Positions 16,638-25,339 of a DNA stretch of 41,992 nt are shown here, in pieces. The first letter of the stretch is position 1. Each line of letters begins with the position of its first letter. This DNA is from an uncultured Lachnospiraceae bacterium. GTDB lineage: Bacteria > Bacillota > Clostridia > Lachnospirales > Lachnospiraceae. A program made the translations under genes and the position numbers. The notes beneath the pieces were generated by a model, which had not been told where the DNA came from, did not search any database, and saw nothing but the letters and a program-made list of their open reading frames with translations. Location: the NCBI GenBank assembly GCA_902770965.1, contig CACXUY010000029.1, forward strand, positions 1 to 41,992, read 5' to 3'.

Positions 16638-17684
16638 TTACATCGCGTTCTTCTTGACATATTCCCTGTCATGGGCATACGACATGGCCATGTCCTTGGT
16701 GACCAGTCCCCCGCGGACCAGCTTCACCAGAGCCTGATCCATGGTCTGTCCGCCGATCGCGGAGCTGGTGGCAATGGCGTTCGCTATCTGGGGAGTGTTG
16801 CCGGCGCGGATCAGGTTGCGGATAGCATCGGTGACGATCATCATCTCGCAGGCAAGCGCGCGGCCTCCCGTCTTCTTCGGGATCAGCTGCTGGGTAAGGA
16901 CGGCCTGAAGGCACATGGAGAGCTGAAGGCGGATCTGGGTCTGCATACCTTCGGGAAAAACCTGGACGATACGGTCAACAGCATCCGACGCACTGCCTGT
17001 GTGCAAGGTGCCGAAAACCAGATGGCCTGTCTCGGCGGCGGTGATCGCCGTCTCTATGGTGTCACGGTCGCGCATCTCGCCGATAAGGATGACATTGGGG
17101 TCTTCACGAAGGCTGGCCCTTAGACCGTCCGAAAAGCTCCGGGTGTCCTTGCCGACCTCTCTCTGGTTGATCGCGCACAGATCGGGTTTGTACAAATATT
17201 CGACAGGGTCTTCAAGCGTGACTATATGGGCTTTCCTGTGATGGTTGACGTAGTCAAGCAGGGCTGCCAGAGTGGTTGACTTACCGGAACCGGTCTCACC
17301 TGTGACAAGGACTATACCCTTGTGCATATCCGGCAGCTTCATCGCGGCCGGCGGCAGGCCCAGCTTCGTCAGATCCGGGATCTCTTCCCTCAGCAGACGG
17401 AGAGCTATCGAAGGTGCCCCCTGCTGCTTGAAGATGTGGACACGGCAGCGGTTGCCGGCATAGGTTCCTGCCAGGTCAAGCTCCCCGATGTCCTCCATCT
17501 CCTTGTACATATCACCTGCAAGCCATTTGGACAGCTCCAGGCAATCCGCTTTAGTGAGCGGTTCTTCGCACATATTCTCCAGCTGTCCGTCCTTACGGTA
17601 CTTAGGAGGGAGCCCGCAAATGACATGAATATCAGACGCGCCGTCTTTCTTCGCCATAGCGACCATTTCATTTATCGTCATCAT
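16638..17684 (-). CDS. pilT: Type IV pilus retraction ATPase PilT
   Basis: A 348-residue secretion ATPase. It starts TINEMVAMAKKDGASDIHV (the PilT N-terminal PAS-like domain), with Walker A TGETGSGKSTT near residues 128-138, the Asp box VTLEDPVEY, Walker B ILIGEMRDRDT and the His box HLVFGTLHTGSASDAVDRI. It lacks the long N-terminal domain and zinc-binding cysteines of PilB, which fits PilT. It should hydrolyse ATP to depolymerise the pilus for twitching, adhesion or DNA uptake. AAGGA lies 8 nt before the first of two adjacent ATG codons. It sits 130 bp downstream of pilB and is followed by the 11-bp array, not an obvious terminator. Confidence 0.95.
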   Translation of the reverse strand: MMTINEMVAMAKKDGASDIHVICGLPPKYRKDGQLENMCEEPLTKADCLELSKWLAGDMYKEMEDIGELDLAGTYAGNRCRVHIFKQQGAPSIALRLLREEIPDLTKLGLPPAAMKLPDMHKGIVLVTGETGSGKSTTLAALLDYVNHHRKAHIVTLEDPVEYLYKPDLCAINQREVGKDTRSFSDGLRASLREDPNVILIGEMRDRDTIETAITAAETGHLVFGTLHTGSASDAVDRIVQVFPEGMQTQIRLQLSMCLQAVLTQQLIPKKTGGRALACEMMIVTDAIRNLIRAGNTPQIANAIATSSAIGGQTMDQALVKLVRGGLVTKDMAMSYAHDREYVKKNAM

Positions 17685-17814
17685 AATGTAATCCTTATCC
17701 TTTTCTTTCTGTTATTATTCAGGACCCCAAGATAACTGTTAGAATACAGGACGAAGTGCATGCGCTTCGGACATATTTCCGCAACAAGGGATACTGAATA
17801 GAATCACTTCTATA

Positions 17815-19524
17815 TCAGTCGTCTTCACTGATGACCCTGACCACCTCAGAGGCGGTTGTGGTTCCGTCAAATACCAGCCTCAGCGCGTTCGCCCTCAACG
17901 ACACGAAACCGTTCTCGGGTTTCTTGAGCTCCTGCTCTATCTCAGATCTGCTGCTGCCGAGCGATATCATCCGCCTGATGTTGCGGTTGATGACGAGCAT
18001 CTCGAAGACCGCGATACGCCCCTTGTAGCCTGTGTCGTAGCACTTAGGGCAGCCCTTGCCCCTGTAGAACCGAAGCCCTCTGGTACGGGGAATGCCGACG
18101 TCGTCAAGCTCATCGTCCGAGGGTTCATATTCCTCACGGCAGAAGGGGCAGATGCGTCGCACCAGACGCTGCGACACGACGCCGCGAAGCGCTGATGATA
18201 CCAGATAGGGCTGCACGCCGATATCTATCAGACGCTCGATGGTACCGACGGCATCGTTGGTATGGATGGTCGAGATAACTACGTGACCGGTGATAGCGGC
18301 ACGCATGGCGATCTCCGCAGTCTCACCGTCACGGATCTCGCCGACACCGACGATATCAGGGTCCTGACGCAGGATGGAACGAAGACCGCTGGCGAAGGTC
18401 AGGCCGGTTTTCTCATTGATCTGGACCTGATTGACGCCGTCCATGTTGTACTCGACAGGATCCTCAAGGGTGACAAGGTTGACGTCCGGTGTGTTCAGCT
18501 CGCCTATCATGGCGTACATTGTCGTAGACTTACCGCTTCCTGTAGGTCCGACTATGAGGAGAACTCCGCTTCGAAGCCTGAGCATCTTGTTGAAGACCTC
18601 TTCATCGTGACCGGTAAGGCCTATGTTCTCCTTTGTGACGCGGCCGCCCGTCTTGTCAAGGAGACGCGCCACTATCTTCTCGCCGTATACCGTCGGGAGT
18701 GTTGATACACGGAGGTCGATATCCTTGCGGGCGACGCGTATGTTAAAACGTCCGTCCTGAGGAACTCTCGTCTCAGCGATATCAAGGCCGCTGACGATCT
18801 TAAAACGCGATATGACCGATTTCTGAAGGTCGCGCGGCACGGTCAATATCTGACGCATCATGCCGTCTATACGCATGCGGACCACCATCTCGGTCTCTCG
18901 AGGCTCAAGGTGGATATCACTGGCGCGCTCCGTCACGGCACGCTCAACTATGGAGTTGACAAGCCTTATGGTAGGGGCGCTGTTTGCCGGATCGTCCAGC
19001 TCATTGACCGTAAATGCCTGAGACGCCGCCTCGGTGACCTCGCCGGTCTGAGAGAACTCACGTCTCATCTCCTCAATAGCCCTGGCAGCGCCCTCGTTGC
19101 CGTACAGAACCATGATCGCCCGCTCGACCGAGACCGCGTTCGCCACCATGGGAATTATCTTCTTATGGGATGCTTTACGAACTTCCTCTATAGCGTAGAA
19201 GTTCATGGGGTCGCTCATGGCAAGGAAGAGCTCGTCTCTCTTCATGCGGACAGGAACAACCTGGTACTGCTTCGCTATATTCTTCGGCACCAGCGCGGCC
19301 AGCTCCGTGGGGATGGTGACCTTGGTCAGATCCACGTAGTCGATGCCCAACTGTTCCATGAGGGCATCGATCAACTGCTGCTCAGTGATGATGCCGTTCG
19401 CAATGAGAACCTCACCCAAGCGGCCCTTCTGCGTTTTCTGGAGAGCCAGACCTCTGTCAAGTTCTTCCTGAGTTATGGTATGTGCCGCTAATAGCAACTC
19501 GCCCAAACGCCGATAAGTAGCCAT
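17815..19524 (-). CDS. pilB: Type IV pilus extension ATPase PilB with N-terminal MshEN-type domain
   Basis: A 569-residue extension motor. Residues about 5-60 carry two successive motifs, RRLGELLLAAHTITQEEL and GRLGEVLIANGIITEQQL, separated by GLALQKTQK. This is the pattern of MshEN domains, which in other bacteria bind cyclic-di-GMP. The ATPase core has Walker A VGPTGSGKSTT (326-336), the Asp box TLEDPVEYN, Walker B VGVGEIRDGET and His box ISTIHTNDA. A zinc tetracysteine, CPFC (459-462) and CPKC (492-495), is present. The frame opens upstream at 19584, but ATG 19524 has AAAGGA 7 nt before it and begins the expected MATYRRLG. It follows the GGDEF/EAL gene by 303 bp, so motor and second-messenger enzyme are neighbours. 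Confidence 0.95.
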   Translation of the reverse strand: MATYRRLGELLLAAHTITQEELDRGLALQKTQKGRLGEVLIANGIITEQQLIDALMEQLGIDYVDLTKVTIPTELAALVPKNIAKQYQVVPVRMKRDELFLAMSDPMNFYAIEEVRKASHKKIIPMVANAVSVERAIMVLYGNEGAARAIEEMRREFSQTGEVTEAASQAFTVNELDDPANSAPTIRLVNSIVERAVTERASDIHLEPRETEMVVRMRIDGMMRQILTVPRDLQKSVISRFKIVSGLDIAETRVPQDGRFNIRVARKDIDLRVSTLPTVYGEKIVARLLDKTGGRVTKENIGLTGHDEEVFNKMLRLRSGVLLIVGPTGSGKSTTMYAMIGELNTPDVNLVTLEDPVEYNMDGVNQVQINEKTGLTFASGLRSILRQDPDIVGVGEIRDGETAEIAMRAAITGHVVISTIHTNDAVGTIERLIDIGVQPYLVSSALRGVVSQRLVRRICPFCREEYEPSDDELDDVGIPRTRGLRFYRGKGCPKCYDTGYKGRIAVFEMLVINRNIRRMISLGSSRSEIEQELKKPENGFVSLRANALRLVFDGTTTASEVVRVISEDD

Positions 19525-19551
19525 TCTGGAATCCTTTCTTTCCGCCACCGC

Positions 19552-19573
19552 CTGTGGTGAGAAAAAACCACAG
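19552..19573 (-). promoter_or_regulatory. Small hairpin in the pilB leader
   Basis: CTGTGG and CCACAG (19552-19557 and 19568-19573) form a 6-bp stem around a 10-nt loop that reads TTTTTTCTCA in the mRNA. It lies about 15 nt upstream of the pilB ribosome binding site, where it could affect initiation or RNA stability. The stem is short, so this is tentative. Confidence 0.3.
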
Positions 19574-19641
19574 CCAACAGACAATTTATCATGCAGCCGA
19601 CAGTTTTTCCTTGATGTGTCATAAATATTACAATTATTACA

Positions 19642-19670
19642 ATACTACCACATTCGGTTTTACTATTCAA
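19642..19670 (-). promoter_or_regulatory. Candidate promoter of pilB-pilT
   Basis: On the minus strand TTGAAT (19665-19670) and TAGTAT (19642-19647) are 17 bp apart, predicting a leader of about 110 nt. The rest of the 303-bp gap (19525-19827) is A/T-rich and holds no gene. I saw no clear terminator behind the GGDEF/EAL gene, so read-through into pilB is possible too. Confidence 0.45.
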
Positions 19671-19827
19671 TACTGTAAAAACACACTGGTTCTAAACAAA
19701 ATACAGATTTTTTACGTTAATAATGAAAAAATGAGCAACCACTTACCATTTTATCACTATCACAAATAAATACAAGTACTACAATATGCAATTGTTGGAT
19801 AAATAGTATATTTAACAAAATACCGTG

Positions 19828-22638
19828 TCACGTGATCCTGGCAGGCATAAGCACTGTCAGGAATGCCATTCCGCCATCGTAAGGCCTGTCGGTAACCCTC
19901 TTCATATAGACGGCGAAGGCAGGGTTTCCGTTCACCGGTGTAACGAAGCTTGTCCAGTCATCCGTTTCGGACGCGTTTACCGCAGTCTCAACGAAGTCCT
20001 CCGGCGTGGGGTCGAGCAGGGCACGGATCATAGTCTTCTCATCGGCGATATTTAAATATCCCCAGGCCTCCATCTGCTGGAGGAAGCTCTCGTTGCCTCT
20101 GAGCAGATAGAGCCTGCCGCCGCGAAGCTCCAGCACGCCTTCCGGCATCTCGTTCGTCATGAGCAGCCCGCTGTCCCTGAAGTTCAGGGCACGTGGCTCG
20201 TTTAGATTGATCCCGCCGATAGCTGAATAGTATGGAACCGCCTCACCGGACTCGAAAACCAGGCCATTGCCTGAAAATACCCTTTCTTTAATATACTCAA
20301 AAGGATTCGGTTTGTTGAAGAGATAGCCTTGTATCTTTTCACAGCCAAGCTTCTTCACTATACGATACTGCTCCCAGGTCTCTACGCCCTCGATGAGCGT
20401 GGTGATGCCCATATCCCTGGCCATCTGGATGATGTGGGATACGATGACGTAATTTTTGCTGCCGGGCGTGAAATTCTTCATGAATTTCATGTCGATCTTG
20501 ATAAGGTCAAAATCCATCTCCTGCAGCAGGTTGAGGGTGGAGTATTCGCTGCCGAAATCATCCATCCACACATCAAAGCCGTTTTTGCGGAAACGGCCGA
20601 CCTCATAGCGCAGCATTTCCTGATTGGATATGAATGCCGATTCCGTTATCTCTATCTTGATAAGGCTGTGGTCGTAGCCTGAGGCATCCACCAGTTTCGT
20701 GATCTCCTCCGCCATGTCGCATTGTTCAAAATCCTTTCGCGACAGATTTATAGAGACAGGGACAATAGGCATCCCATTTTCCTGACGGCGTTTGAAGTCC
20801 TTCAGGACGGTTCTGACTACGTGAAGGTTGACCTTGTACATCAAGCCCCTGTCCTCAAGCGGCGGTATAAAGTGGTACGGAGGAAGAAAGCCGTATACAG
20901 GATCGACCCAACGTGAGAGGGCTTCCTCATCGCAGATTTCTCCGGTGACCGCCCTTGCTATAGGCTGGTAATAAACCTGCAGCCAGCCTTTCTCAACCGC
21001 TTCATCCACATGGCTGACTATGTACTGCGCGAATCCTATCTCACTGGCCAGGCCTTCATCATAGTAACGTATGGTCATATCGGGCTTCTTCTCTATGCTT
21101 TTGAGAGCGAGCTTGGCCTTGTCAAGCATCGCTATTGCGGTCTCCTGGCCGGTGTAGCGGGCAAAGCCCATTTTAAAGAAAAGCCCATCGCCCTCGGGAT
21201 ATTGGCGGTATCGCTCTGCGACAAGGCCTACGCATTTCTCGACCTCATCTTCGTAACAGAGCATGCAGAACTGACCGGCGCTGATATGGCTGACCATGCG
21301 CTTGGGGAAAGCTTCCTCAAGAAAATGCGCGGTATCCTTTATCAGCTTATCACCTTTTTCGTAACCATAGCGGCTATTGAAGTTCCGCAGATGCTGTATC
21401 TTGAAATGCCCGACTACCGAGCTGCGTGTGGCGTCTACCACGCTGTTCAGCATCTCATCGGCACGGGCGATGAAGAACGACATATTCGGAAGGCCTGTGA
21501 GGCTGTCGGTCTCATGAACCTCCGCGCTGCCGTAGAGAGCGGAGTCTATGATGCCGTCCTTGAGACTGTTCCTGTCAAAAAGGCCTCCGCTTGTCTGGCT
21601 AAGGCCGGTTTTCCTGGCCTTATGTGTGAAGATGTCGGCAAGCTGTATCATCGCCCTGAACTCTTCTTCATCTGCCGGTGTCCCGGTTGAGTAACCCAGC
21701 GCGAAGGTAACAGGGATGGCCTTGCCTTTGTACAGATATTCGTTGAGTGATTCGCGGCATCTTTCCAGACGCTTGAAGCACTCTTCCATGGAAATCTTAT
21801 CCGATTCCATTACGCAGAGAACCTCGTCTCCGCCGTACCTGTAGGTGCAGTCGTCGCCGAAGGTCTTCAGCATCGTGCGAGCCATGAACCCCACGATGTC
21901 GTCCGCTACAATATGTCCATAAAGATCCCTGTACAGACGCAGTCGGTCGACATCCGCAAGCAGCACCATGACAGGATGACCGACATATCTCTTCGTATTG
22001 GAAGCAAGAGCGTACCTGCTAAGGCATCCGGTCTGCCTGTCGTGGTTAAGCCGGTATTCAGCCAGGTCAAGGTTCTTCAGAAACCGCAGCCGAAGCATCA
22101 TTACCGTATAACTGACAGCTGCGGATGCCACAAAAAATTCTATGATATGTATGAGATCAACCCTGAAATCATATGTGGTTTTAGAAATGTACGAAAGAAT
22201 GACGAAAAGAACTGACCAGAAGCCCATGAAACCCATGAGCCGCAGCGGATAATCCATAATGAAGATGGGCATGATGAGAACGAAGAGCAGGATGGTGATA
22301 GCCTGATGGTCCGGATCCCATACGCTTCCAAGAAGTACCGCCAGCAGCATGATCGGAGACGCTATGGCGTACAAGATCAGCATGGCATGCGGCGTATCAT
22401 CCGAAATGAAAAAACGATCCAAAATCAGGGCAAAGAAAAAGCATATGACTATCAAGCTCACATTCGTGACAGAGGTTTTATTCCCATTTATCACGAACTG
22501 TGCCACGAAGTTAGCCATACTCAGGGGAACGCCCATCACCGCGAGCAGATGTATCCCGATGCGGTTCTCTTTATTTATCTCGTCCTTATAGACAGAAAAT
22601 GTTTCATTCATAAACCATTTCCGCAGCTTAGTAACCAT
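19828..22638 (-). CDS. Membrane-bound tandem GGDEF-EAL protein (c-di-GMP turnover)
   Basis: 936 residues from the preferred ATG at 22638 (AGAGGT 5 nt upstream; earlier in-frame ATGs reach into the divergent gene). Residues about 25-185 hold five or six membrane helices. A first GGDEF domain (about 200-350) has RYGGDEVL at 267-274 and may be active. A second (about 378-530) is degenerate, with SAGQF in place of the signature. The EAL domain (about 545-785) keeps the catalytic set: EAL at 572-574, NLS, EITES, DDFG (693-696), KID and EGVET (750-754). About 150 further residues resemble a PAS-like sensory domain. The protein is probably a phosphodiesterase, possibly bifunctional. Placement before pilB, and its MshEN-type motif, suggests that it sets the c-di-GMP level sensed by the pilus motor. 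Confidence 0.9.
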   Translation of the reverse strand: MVTKLRKWFMNETFSVYKDEINKENRIGIHLLAVMGVPLSMANFVAQFVINGNKTSVTNVSLIVICFFFALILDRFFISDDTPHAMLILYAIASPIMLLAVLLGSVWDPDHQAITILLFVLIMPIFIMDYPLRLMGFMGFWSVLFVILSYISKTTYDFRVDLIHIIEFFVASAAVSYTVMMLRLRFLKNLDLAEYRLNHDRQTGCLSRYALASNTKRYVGHPVMVLLADVDRLRLYRDLYGHIVADDIVGFMARTMLKTFGDDCTYRYGGDEVLCVMESDKISMEECFKRLERCRESLNEYLYKGKAIPVTFALGYSTGTPADEEEFRAMIQLADIFTHKARKTGLSQTSGGLFDRNSLKDGIIDSALYGSAEVHETDSLTGLPNMSFFIARADEMLNSVVDATRSSVVGHFKIQHLRNFNSRYGYEKGDKLIKDTAHFLEEAFPKRMVSHISAGQFCMLCYEDEVEKCVGLVAERYRQYPEGDGLFFKMGFARYTGQETAIAMLDKAKLALKSIEKKPDMTIRYYDEGLASEIGFAQYIVSHVDEAVEKGWLQVYYQPIARAVTGEICDEEALSRWVDPVYGFLPPYHFIPPLEDRGLMYKVNLHVVRTVLKDFKRRQENGMPIVPVSINLSRKDFEQCDMAEEITKLVDASGYDHSLIKIEITESAFISNQEMLRYEVGRFRKNGFDVWMDDFGSEYSTLNLLQEMDFDLIKIDMKFMKNFTPGSKNYVIVSHIIQMARDMGITTLIEGVETWEQYRIVKKLGCEKIQGYLFNKPNPFEYIKERVFSGNGLVFESGEAVPYYSAIGGINLNEPRALNFRDSGLLMTNEMPEGVLELRGGRLYLLRGNESFLQQMEAWGYLNIADEKTMIRALLDPTPEDFVETAVNASETDDWTSFVTPVNGNPAFAVYMKRVTDRPYDGGMAFLTVLMPARIT

Positions 22639-22692
22639 AACTACCTCTTTGGATGAATGTGTGAATTTTTTTGACTGTTTTCCGGCTTTCGC

Positions 22693-22721
22693 TTTACGTT
22701 TCATTTGTAAAGTACTATAAT
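22693..22721 (+). promoter_or_regulatory. Promoter of the HPt gene
   Basis: TTTACG (22693-22698) and a perfect TATAAT (22716-22721) are spaced by 17 bp, about 10 bp before the AAGGAGGA ribosome binding site at 22732-22739. The leader would be very short. The 106-bp divergent gap must also hold control elements for the GGDEF/EAL gene. Confidence 0.7.
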
Positions 22722-22744
22722 TGTTGATGCTAAGGAGGAATAAT

Positions 22745-23092
22745 ATGCTTACACTTAACAATCTCCGTGCCTTCGGCGCTGACGTGGACGACGGCATGAA
22801 CCGCTGCATGAACAACGAAGAGCTTTTCCTTCGCCTGGTGAACATGGCCGCGGAGGAACCCAACTATACGATATTGAAAGAAAGCCTTGCGGCGGGAGAC
22901 CTGAAAACGGCTTTTGAAGCAGCGCATTCACTCAAGGGCTTTCTCGGCAACCTTGGACTGACGCCCTTATACGACGCGGCAGTTGAACTGACTGAGCTTT
23001 TAAGGAATCCTATAGGGGATGTGGACTACGACCTGCCGCTCGCGAAGCTCACTAAGCTTTACGATGAATTCACCGCGATGTGCAAAACATGA
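22745..23092 (+). CDS. Stand-alone HPt phosphotransfer protein
   Basis: About 115 residues, starting LTLNNLRAFGADVDDGMNR and containing AAHSLKGFLGNLGL, the HPt signature with the phospho-accepting histidine near residue 60. The four-helix-bundle pattern continues through LYDAAVELTELLRN. The start at 22745 is fixed by AAGGAGGA 5 nt upstream; an earlier in-frame ATG has no such site. HPt proteins pass phosphate between receiver domains. No hybrid kinase or receiver is adjacent, so its partners are encoded elsewhere. The close divergent arrangement with the GGDEF/EAL gene suggests that a phosphorelay and c-di-GMP turnover are jointly controlled, which is inference. Confidence 0.9.
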   Translation: MLTLNNLRAFGADVDDGMNRCMNNEELFLRLVNMAAEEPNYTILKESLAAGDLKTAFEAAHSLKGFLGNLGLTPLYDAAVELTELLRNPIGDVDYDLPLAKLTKLYDEFTAMCKT

Positions 23093-23398
23093 TATCATTC
23101 CCCCATCGCGTAGAGCGAAATGTAAGGTCTTTATCGAACATGTAAAAATGATCACCAACCGATCATCAGTGCGCGCCGTGAGCAAGATTTACGATTATTT
23201 ATGGCTTAACTCCGTATGCCGAATAAGCACGATATGCTGTGAATTGTGAGCTGTACATAGATGCGTAAAGACACGCAAAAGCCTACTTCTGACATTCTAC
23301 CAAAAAAAACATACGTATGCAATGCCTGAAGAGGTCAAGAACGTAATCAAAAGCAACAAAAAGTAGCAAAAAGTAATGCAAAAGCTTCATTAACTTAG
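23093..23398. other. Intergenic region between HPt gene and selD
   Basis: 306 bp between two converging genes. No open frame with a ribosome site and no convincing terminator with a T-run was seen. The stretch near 23340-23385 repeats AGCAAAAAGTA-like segments. Nothing else could be assigned. Confidence 0.4.
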
Positions 23399-24439
23399 CT
23401 ATTCCGCCACGACGTAAGGATCGTTCTCGCTTCTGTCCGTCACATATCCGACAGCCGCGGCAAAAACACCCGCAGCGTAAAACTCTCCGAGCATCCTTTC
23501 CGCTTCTTCTTCTGGAGCGGATATAAGCAGGCCGCCGCTGGTCTGAGGGTCATACATGATGTCAAGCATAGGCCTGCTGACTCCGGGGGCGCTTACTCCA
23601 TGCTCCGCGTACTCCCGGTTGCGATACGCGCCTGCGGGGATGAAGCCCATATCCGCGAACTCAAATGCCTCCTGATGATAGGGGATTCTGTCTACTGTTA
23701 AATGCAGGGTACATCCGCTGCCCTGCGCCATCTCAAAGCTATGCCCGAGCAATGCAAAGCCTGTGACATCCGTACAGCTGTTGACCTTATAGCGCACCAT
23801 TATATCTCTGGCAGCCTTATTCAACGTCGACATCTGCAAATGCAGCCTTGACATCAGTTCATCGTCCACAAGACCAGCTTTGGCGGCAGTGGTGATGACT
23901 CCCACGCCCAGCGGCTTAGTAAGTATAAGCATATCACCGGGTTTGGCTCCGCTGTTCGTCAGGACCTTATCGGGATGCACGAAACCGGTGACGGCAAGTC
24001 CGTAGATGGGTTCTGCTCCGTGGATCGTGTGGCCGCCGGATATGATCGCTCCGGCTTCGTAGGCTTTTTCATAGCCGCCGCGAAGTATCTCGCGTACAGT
24101 TCCGGAGTCCATGCTGTCCTGAACGCACATGATGTTGAGAGCCAGCTTCGGCTCTCCGCCCATGGCATAGATGTCTGAGAGGGCATTCGCTGCCGCGATC
24201 TGCCCGAACAGATAAGGATCATCAACGATTGGCGGGAAAAAATCCGTTGTCTGTACTATCGCGGTATTTTCATCTATCACATATACACTGGCATCGTCGC
24301 TTTTATCAAAGCCTACTATGAGACGCGGATCCTTGTGGGTCTTGAAGCCGTCCAGCAGCTGCGCGAGCGTTCCGGCTCCGACTTTCGCGCCGCAGCCCGC
24401 GCAGCTCGCAAGCTTAGTGAGCTTCACTTCTGTTTCCAT
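23399..24439 (-). CDS. selD: Selenide, water dikinase (selenophosphate synthetase)
   Basis: Makes selenophosphate, the selenium donor for selenocysteine, selenouridine and selenium cofactors, from selenide and ATP. The 346-residue protein has the catalytic loop SCAGCGAK near residues 12-19, so the position often filled by selenocysteine in anaerobes is Cys, and the essential Lys follows. Other family motifs are TTDFFPPIVDDPYLFGQIAA, NALSDIYAMGGEP, SGGHTIHGAEPIYGLAVTG, DVTGFALLGH and DPQTSGGLL. GGGGG lies about 8 nt before the ATG. It is last in a minus-strand set with DUF3343, TusA-like and YedE-type genes. No selA, selB, selC or mnmH is in the window, so the end use of selenium cannot be settled. 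Confidence 0.97.
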   Translation of the reverse strand: METEVKLTKLASCAGCGAKVGAGTLAQLLDGFKTHKDPRLIVGFDKSDDASVYVIDENTAIVQTTDFFPPIVDDPYLFGQIAAANALSDIYAMGGEPKLALNIMCVQDSMDSGTVREILRGGYEKAYEAGAIISGGHTIHGAEPIYGLAVTGFVHPDKVLTNSGAKPGDMLILTKPLGVGVITTAAKAGLVDDELMSRLHLQMSTLNKAARDIMVRYKVNSCTDVTGFALLGHSFEMAQGSGCTLHLTVDRIPYHQEAFEFADMGFIPAGAYRNREYAEHGVSAPGVSRPMLDIMYDPQTSGGLLISAPEEEAERMLGEFYAAGVFAAAVGYVTDRSENDPYVVAE

Positions 24440-24480
24440 ATTTATACCCCCGATCTGCCCGGCATGCGGGTTACTTGCGT

Positions 24481-24518
24481 GTATGCGTACAGCCCTATAT
24501 GGTCACCCGCTTCGCGGG
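24481..24518. repeat. Partial copy of the selenium-locus dispersed repeat
   Basis: Contains CCCTATATGGTCACCCGC and the small palindrome CCCGC-TTC-GCGGG, matching one end of the longer copies at 25111-25339 and 26681-26789. It sits between selD and the DUF3343 gene in the orientation opposite to the 25.1-kb pair. Confidence 0.7.
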
Positions 24519-24540
24519 AGCCGGCTTTTAACGGAACAGT

Positions 24541-24864
24541 TCAGATCCCTTCCGCCTTATATATCCATAGATAACCATCCGGCGTGACTTCAACTGCCTG
24601 CTCGACTTCATCCCGGCAAAAGCCCTTAGGAAGTAGTCTTTCCGCTGGCTCTTGTGTCTCTGCCCGGCATAACACTAACCGATCCGCTTCGTGTGAATCA
24701 GCCCTGCCCGGACTGACGCTGTACTCAACACAGGTACCGCAGCTGCTGCTAAGTGTCCTGGGCACAGGCTTCAGCTGCGCTTTCCATCCGGTCTCGTCGC
24801 ACTGCTTTTTAAAGCGCACTGCCCCAAAATGAGAGAAAAATGTTGCAATAATGATCATTTCCAT
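24541..24864 (-). CDS. DUF3343 family protein (putative selenium/sulfur carrier-associated)
   Basis: A 107-residue protein beginning MIIIATFFSHFGAVRFKKQC, with LKPVPRTLSSSCGTCVEY: the PVPR...SSSCG pattern is the core of DUF3343. Family members are small soluble proteins that repeatedly sit beside selD, TusA/YedF and YedE genes. Two conserved cysteines (SSSCGTC) could bind or pass on selenium or sulfur, but no activity is established as far as I know. It lies 23 bp downstream of the TusA-like gene and 101 bp upstream of selD. The C-terminal third (EQAVEVTPDGYLWIYKAE) is less typical. Start at Met1 or Met3 is undecided; the ribosome site is weak. Confidence 0.82.
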   Translation of the reverse strand: MEMIIIATFFSHFGAVRFKKQCDETGWKAQLKPVPRTLSSSCGTCVEYSVSPGRADSHEADRLVLCRAETQEPAERLLPKGFCRDEVEQAVEVTPDGYLWIYKAEGI

Positions 24865-24887
24865 GCATGTTCCAATGTGATATCATC

Positions 24888-25094
24888 TCACCGCGTGATC
24901 GTCAGTGTGTACTCGCCGCCGCTTGCCCTGACCTCCACCTTATATCCCTGATGCTCCGCGTAACGGGTGACATTTTCCCTCGAAGCCACATTGTCAACTG
25001 TCATCTCATACGCGGCTTCCTTCGAAGCCATCGCCTGTCTTATCATTATTACCGGTTCCGGACAGCTAAGTCCCCTGGCATCTATTTTTTTCAT
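24888..25094 (-). CDS. TusA/SirA-family sulfurtransferase (YedF-like)
   Basis: A 68-residue single-domain protein with DARGLSCPEPVIMIRQAM: the CPEP motif holds the active cysteine that carries persulfide or perselenide in TusA-family proteins. The C-terminus keeps the usual beta-alpha-beta pattern (EVRASGGEYTLTITR). AGAGGAG lies just before the ATG. Between the YedE-type transporter and the DUF3343/selD genes, it most likely channels selenium from uptake or cysteine desulfurase to SelD; this is inferred from context. The gap to yedE holds two tandem copies of a palindromic repeat. Confidence 0.92.
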   Translation of the reverse strand: MKKIDARGLSCPEPVIMIRQAMASKEAAYEMTVDNVASRENVTRYAEHQGYKVEVRASGGEYTLTITR

Positions 25095-25110
25095 CTCCTC
25101 TTCTTCTCCT

Positions 25111-25339
25111 TACTTTGATAGTCAGCCCCCGCGAAGCGGGTGGCCATATATGGATGCATACATACAGCGCCTGTAAACTGCCACAACCTTCACACATCGT
25201 AGCAGCATAGGCGTGTTATGAATGTTTACTTTGATAGTCAGCCCCCGCGAAGCGGGTGGCCATATAGGGATGCATACATCGCCTGTAAACTGCCACAACC
25301 TTCACACATCGTAGCAGCACAGGCGTGTTATGAATGTTT
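25111..25339. repeat. Tandem pair of the selenium-locus dispersed hairpin element (116 and 113 bp)
   Basis: Unit 1 spans 25111-25226 and unit 2 spans 25227-25339; both start TACTTTGATAGTCAGCCCCC and end ATGAATGTTT. They differ by a few substitutions and a 3-bp deletion. Each contains CCCGCGAAGCGGG and an imperfect long stem (CGCCTGT/ACAGGCG-like arms). Unit 2 runs into the 3' end of the yedE gene and supplies its last codons and stop. Confidence 0.92.

Noticed and set aside
23399-24439. Selenocysteine (in-frame TGA) in SelD
   Set aside because: The frame is uninterrupted and the catalytic loop reads SCAGCGAK with ordinary cysteine codons.
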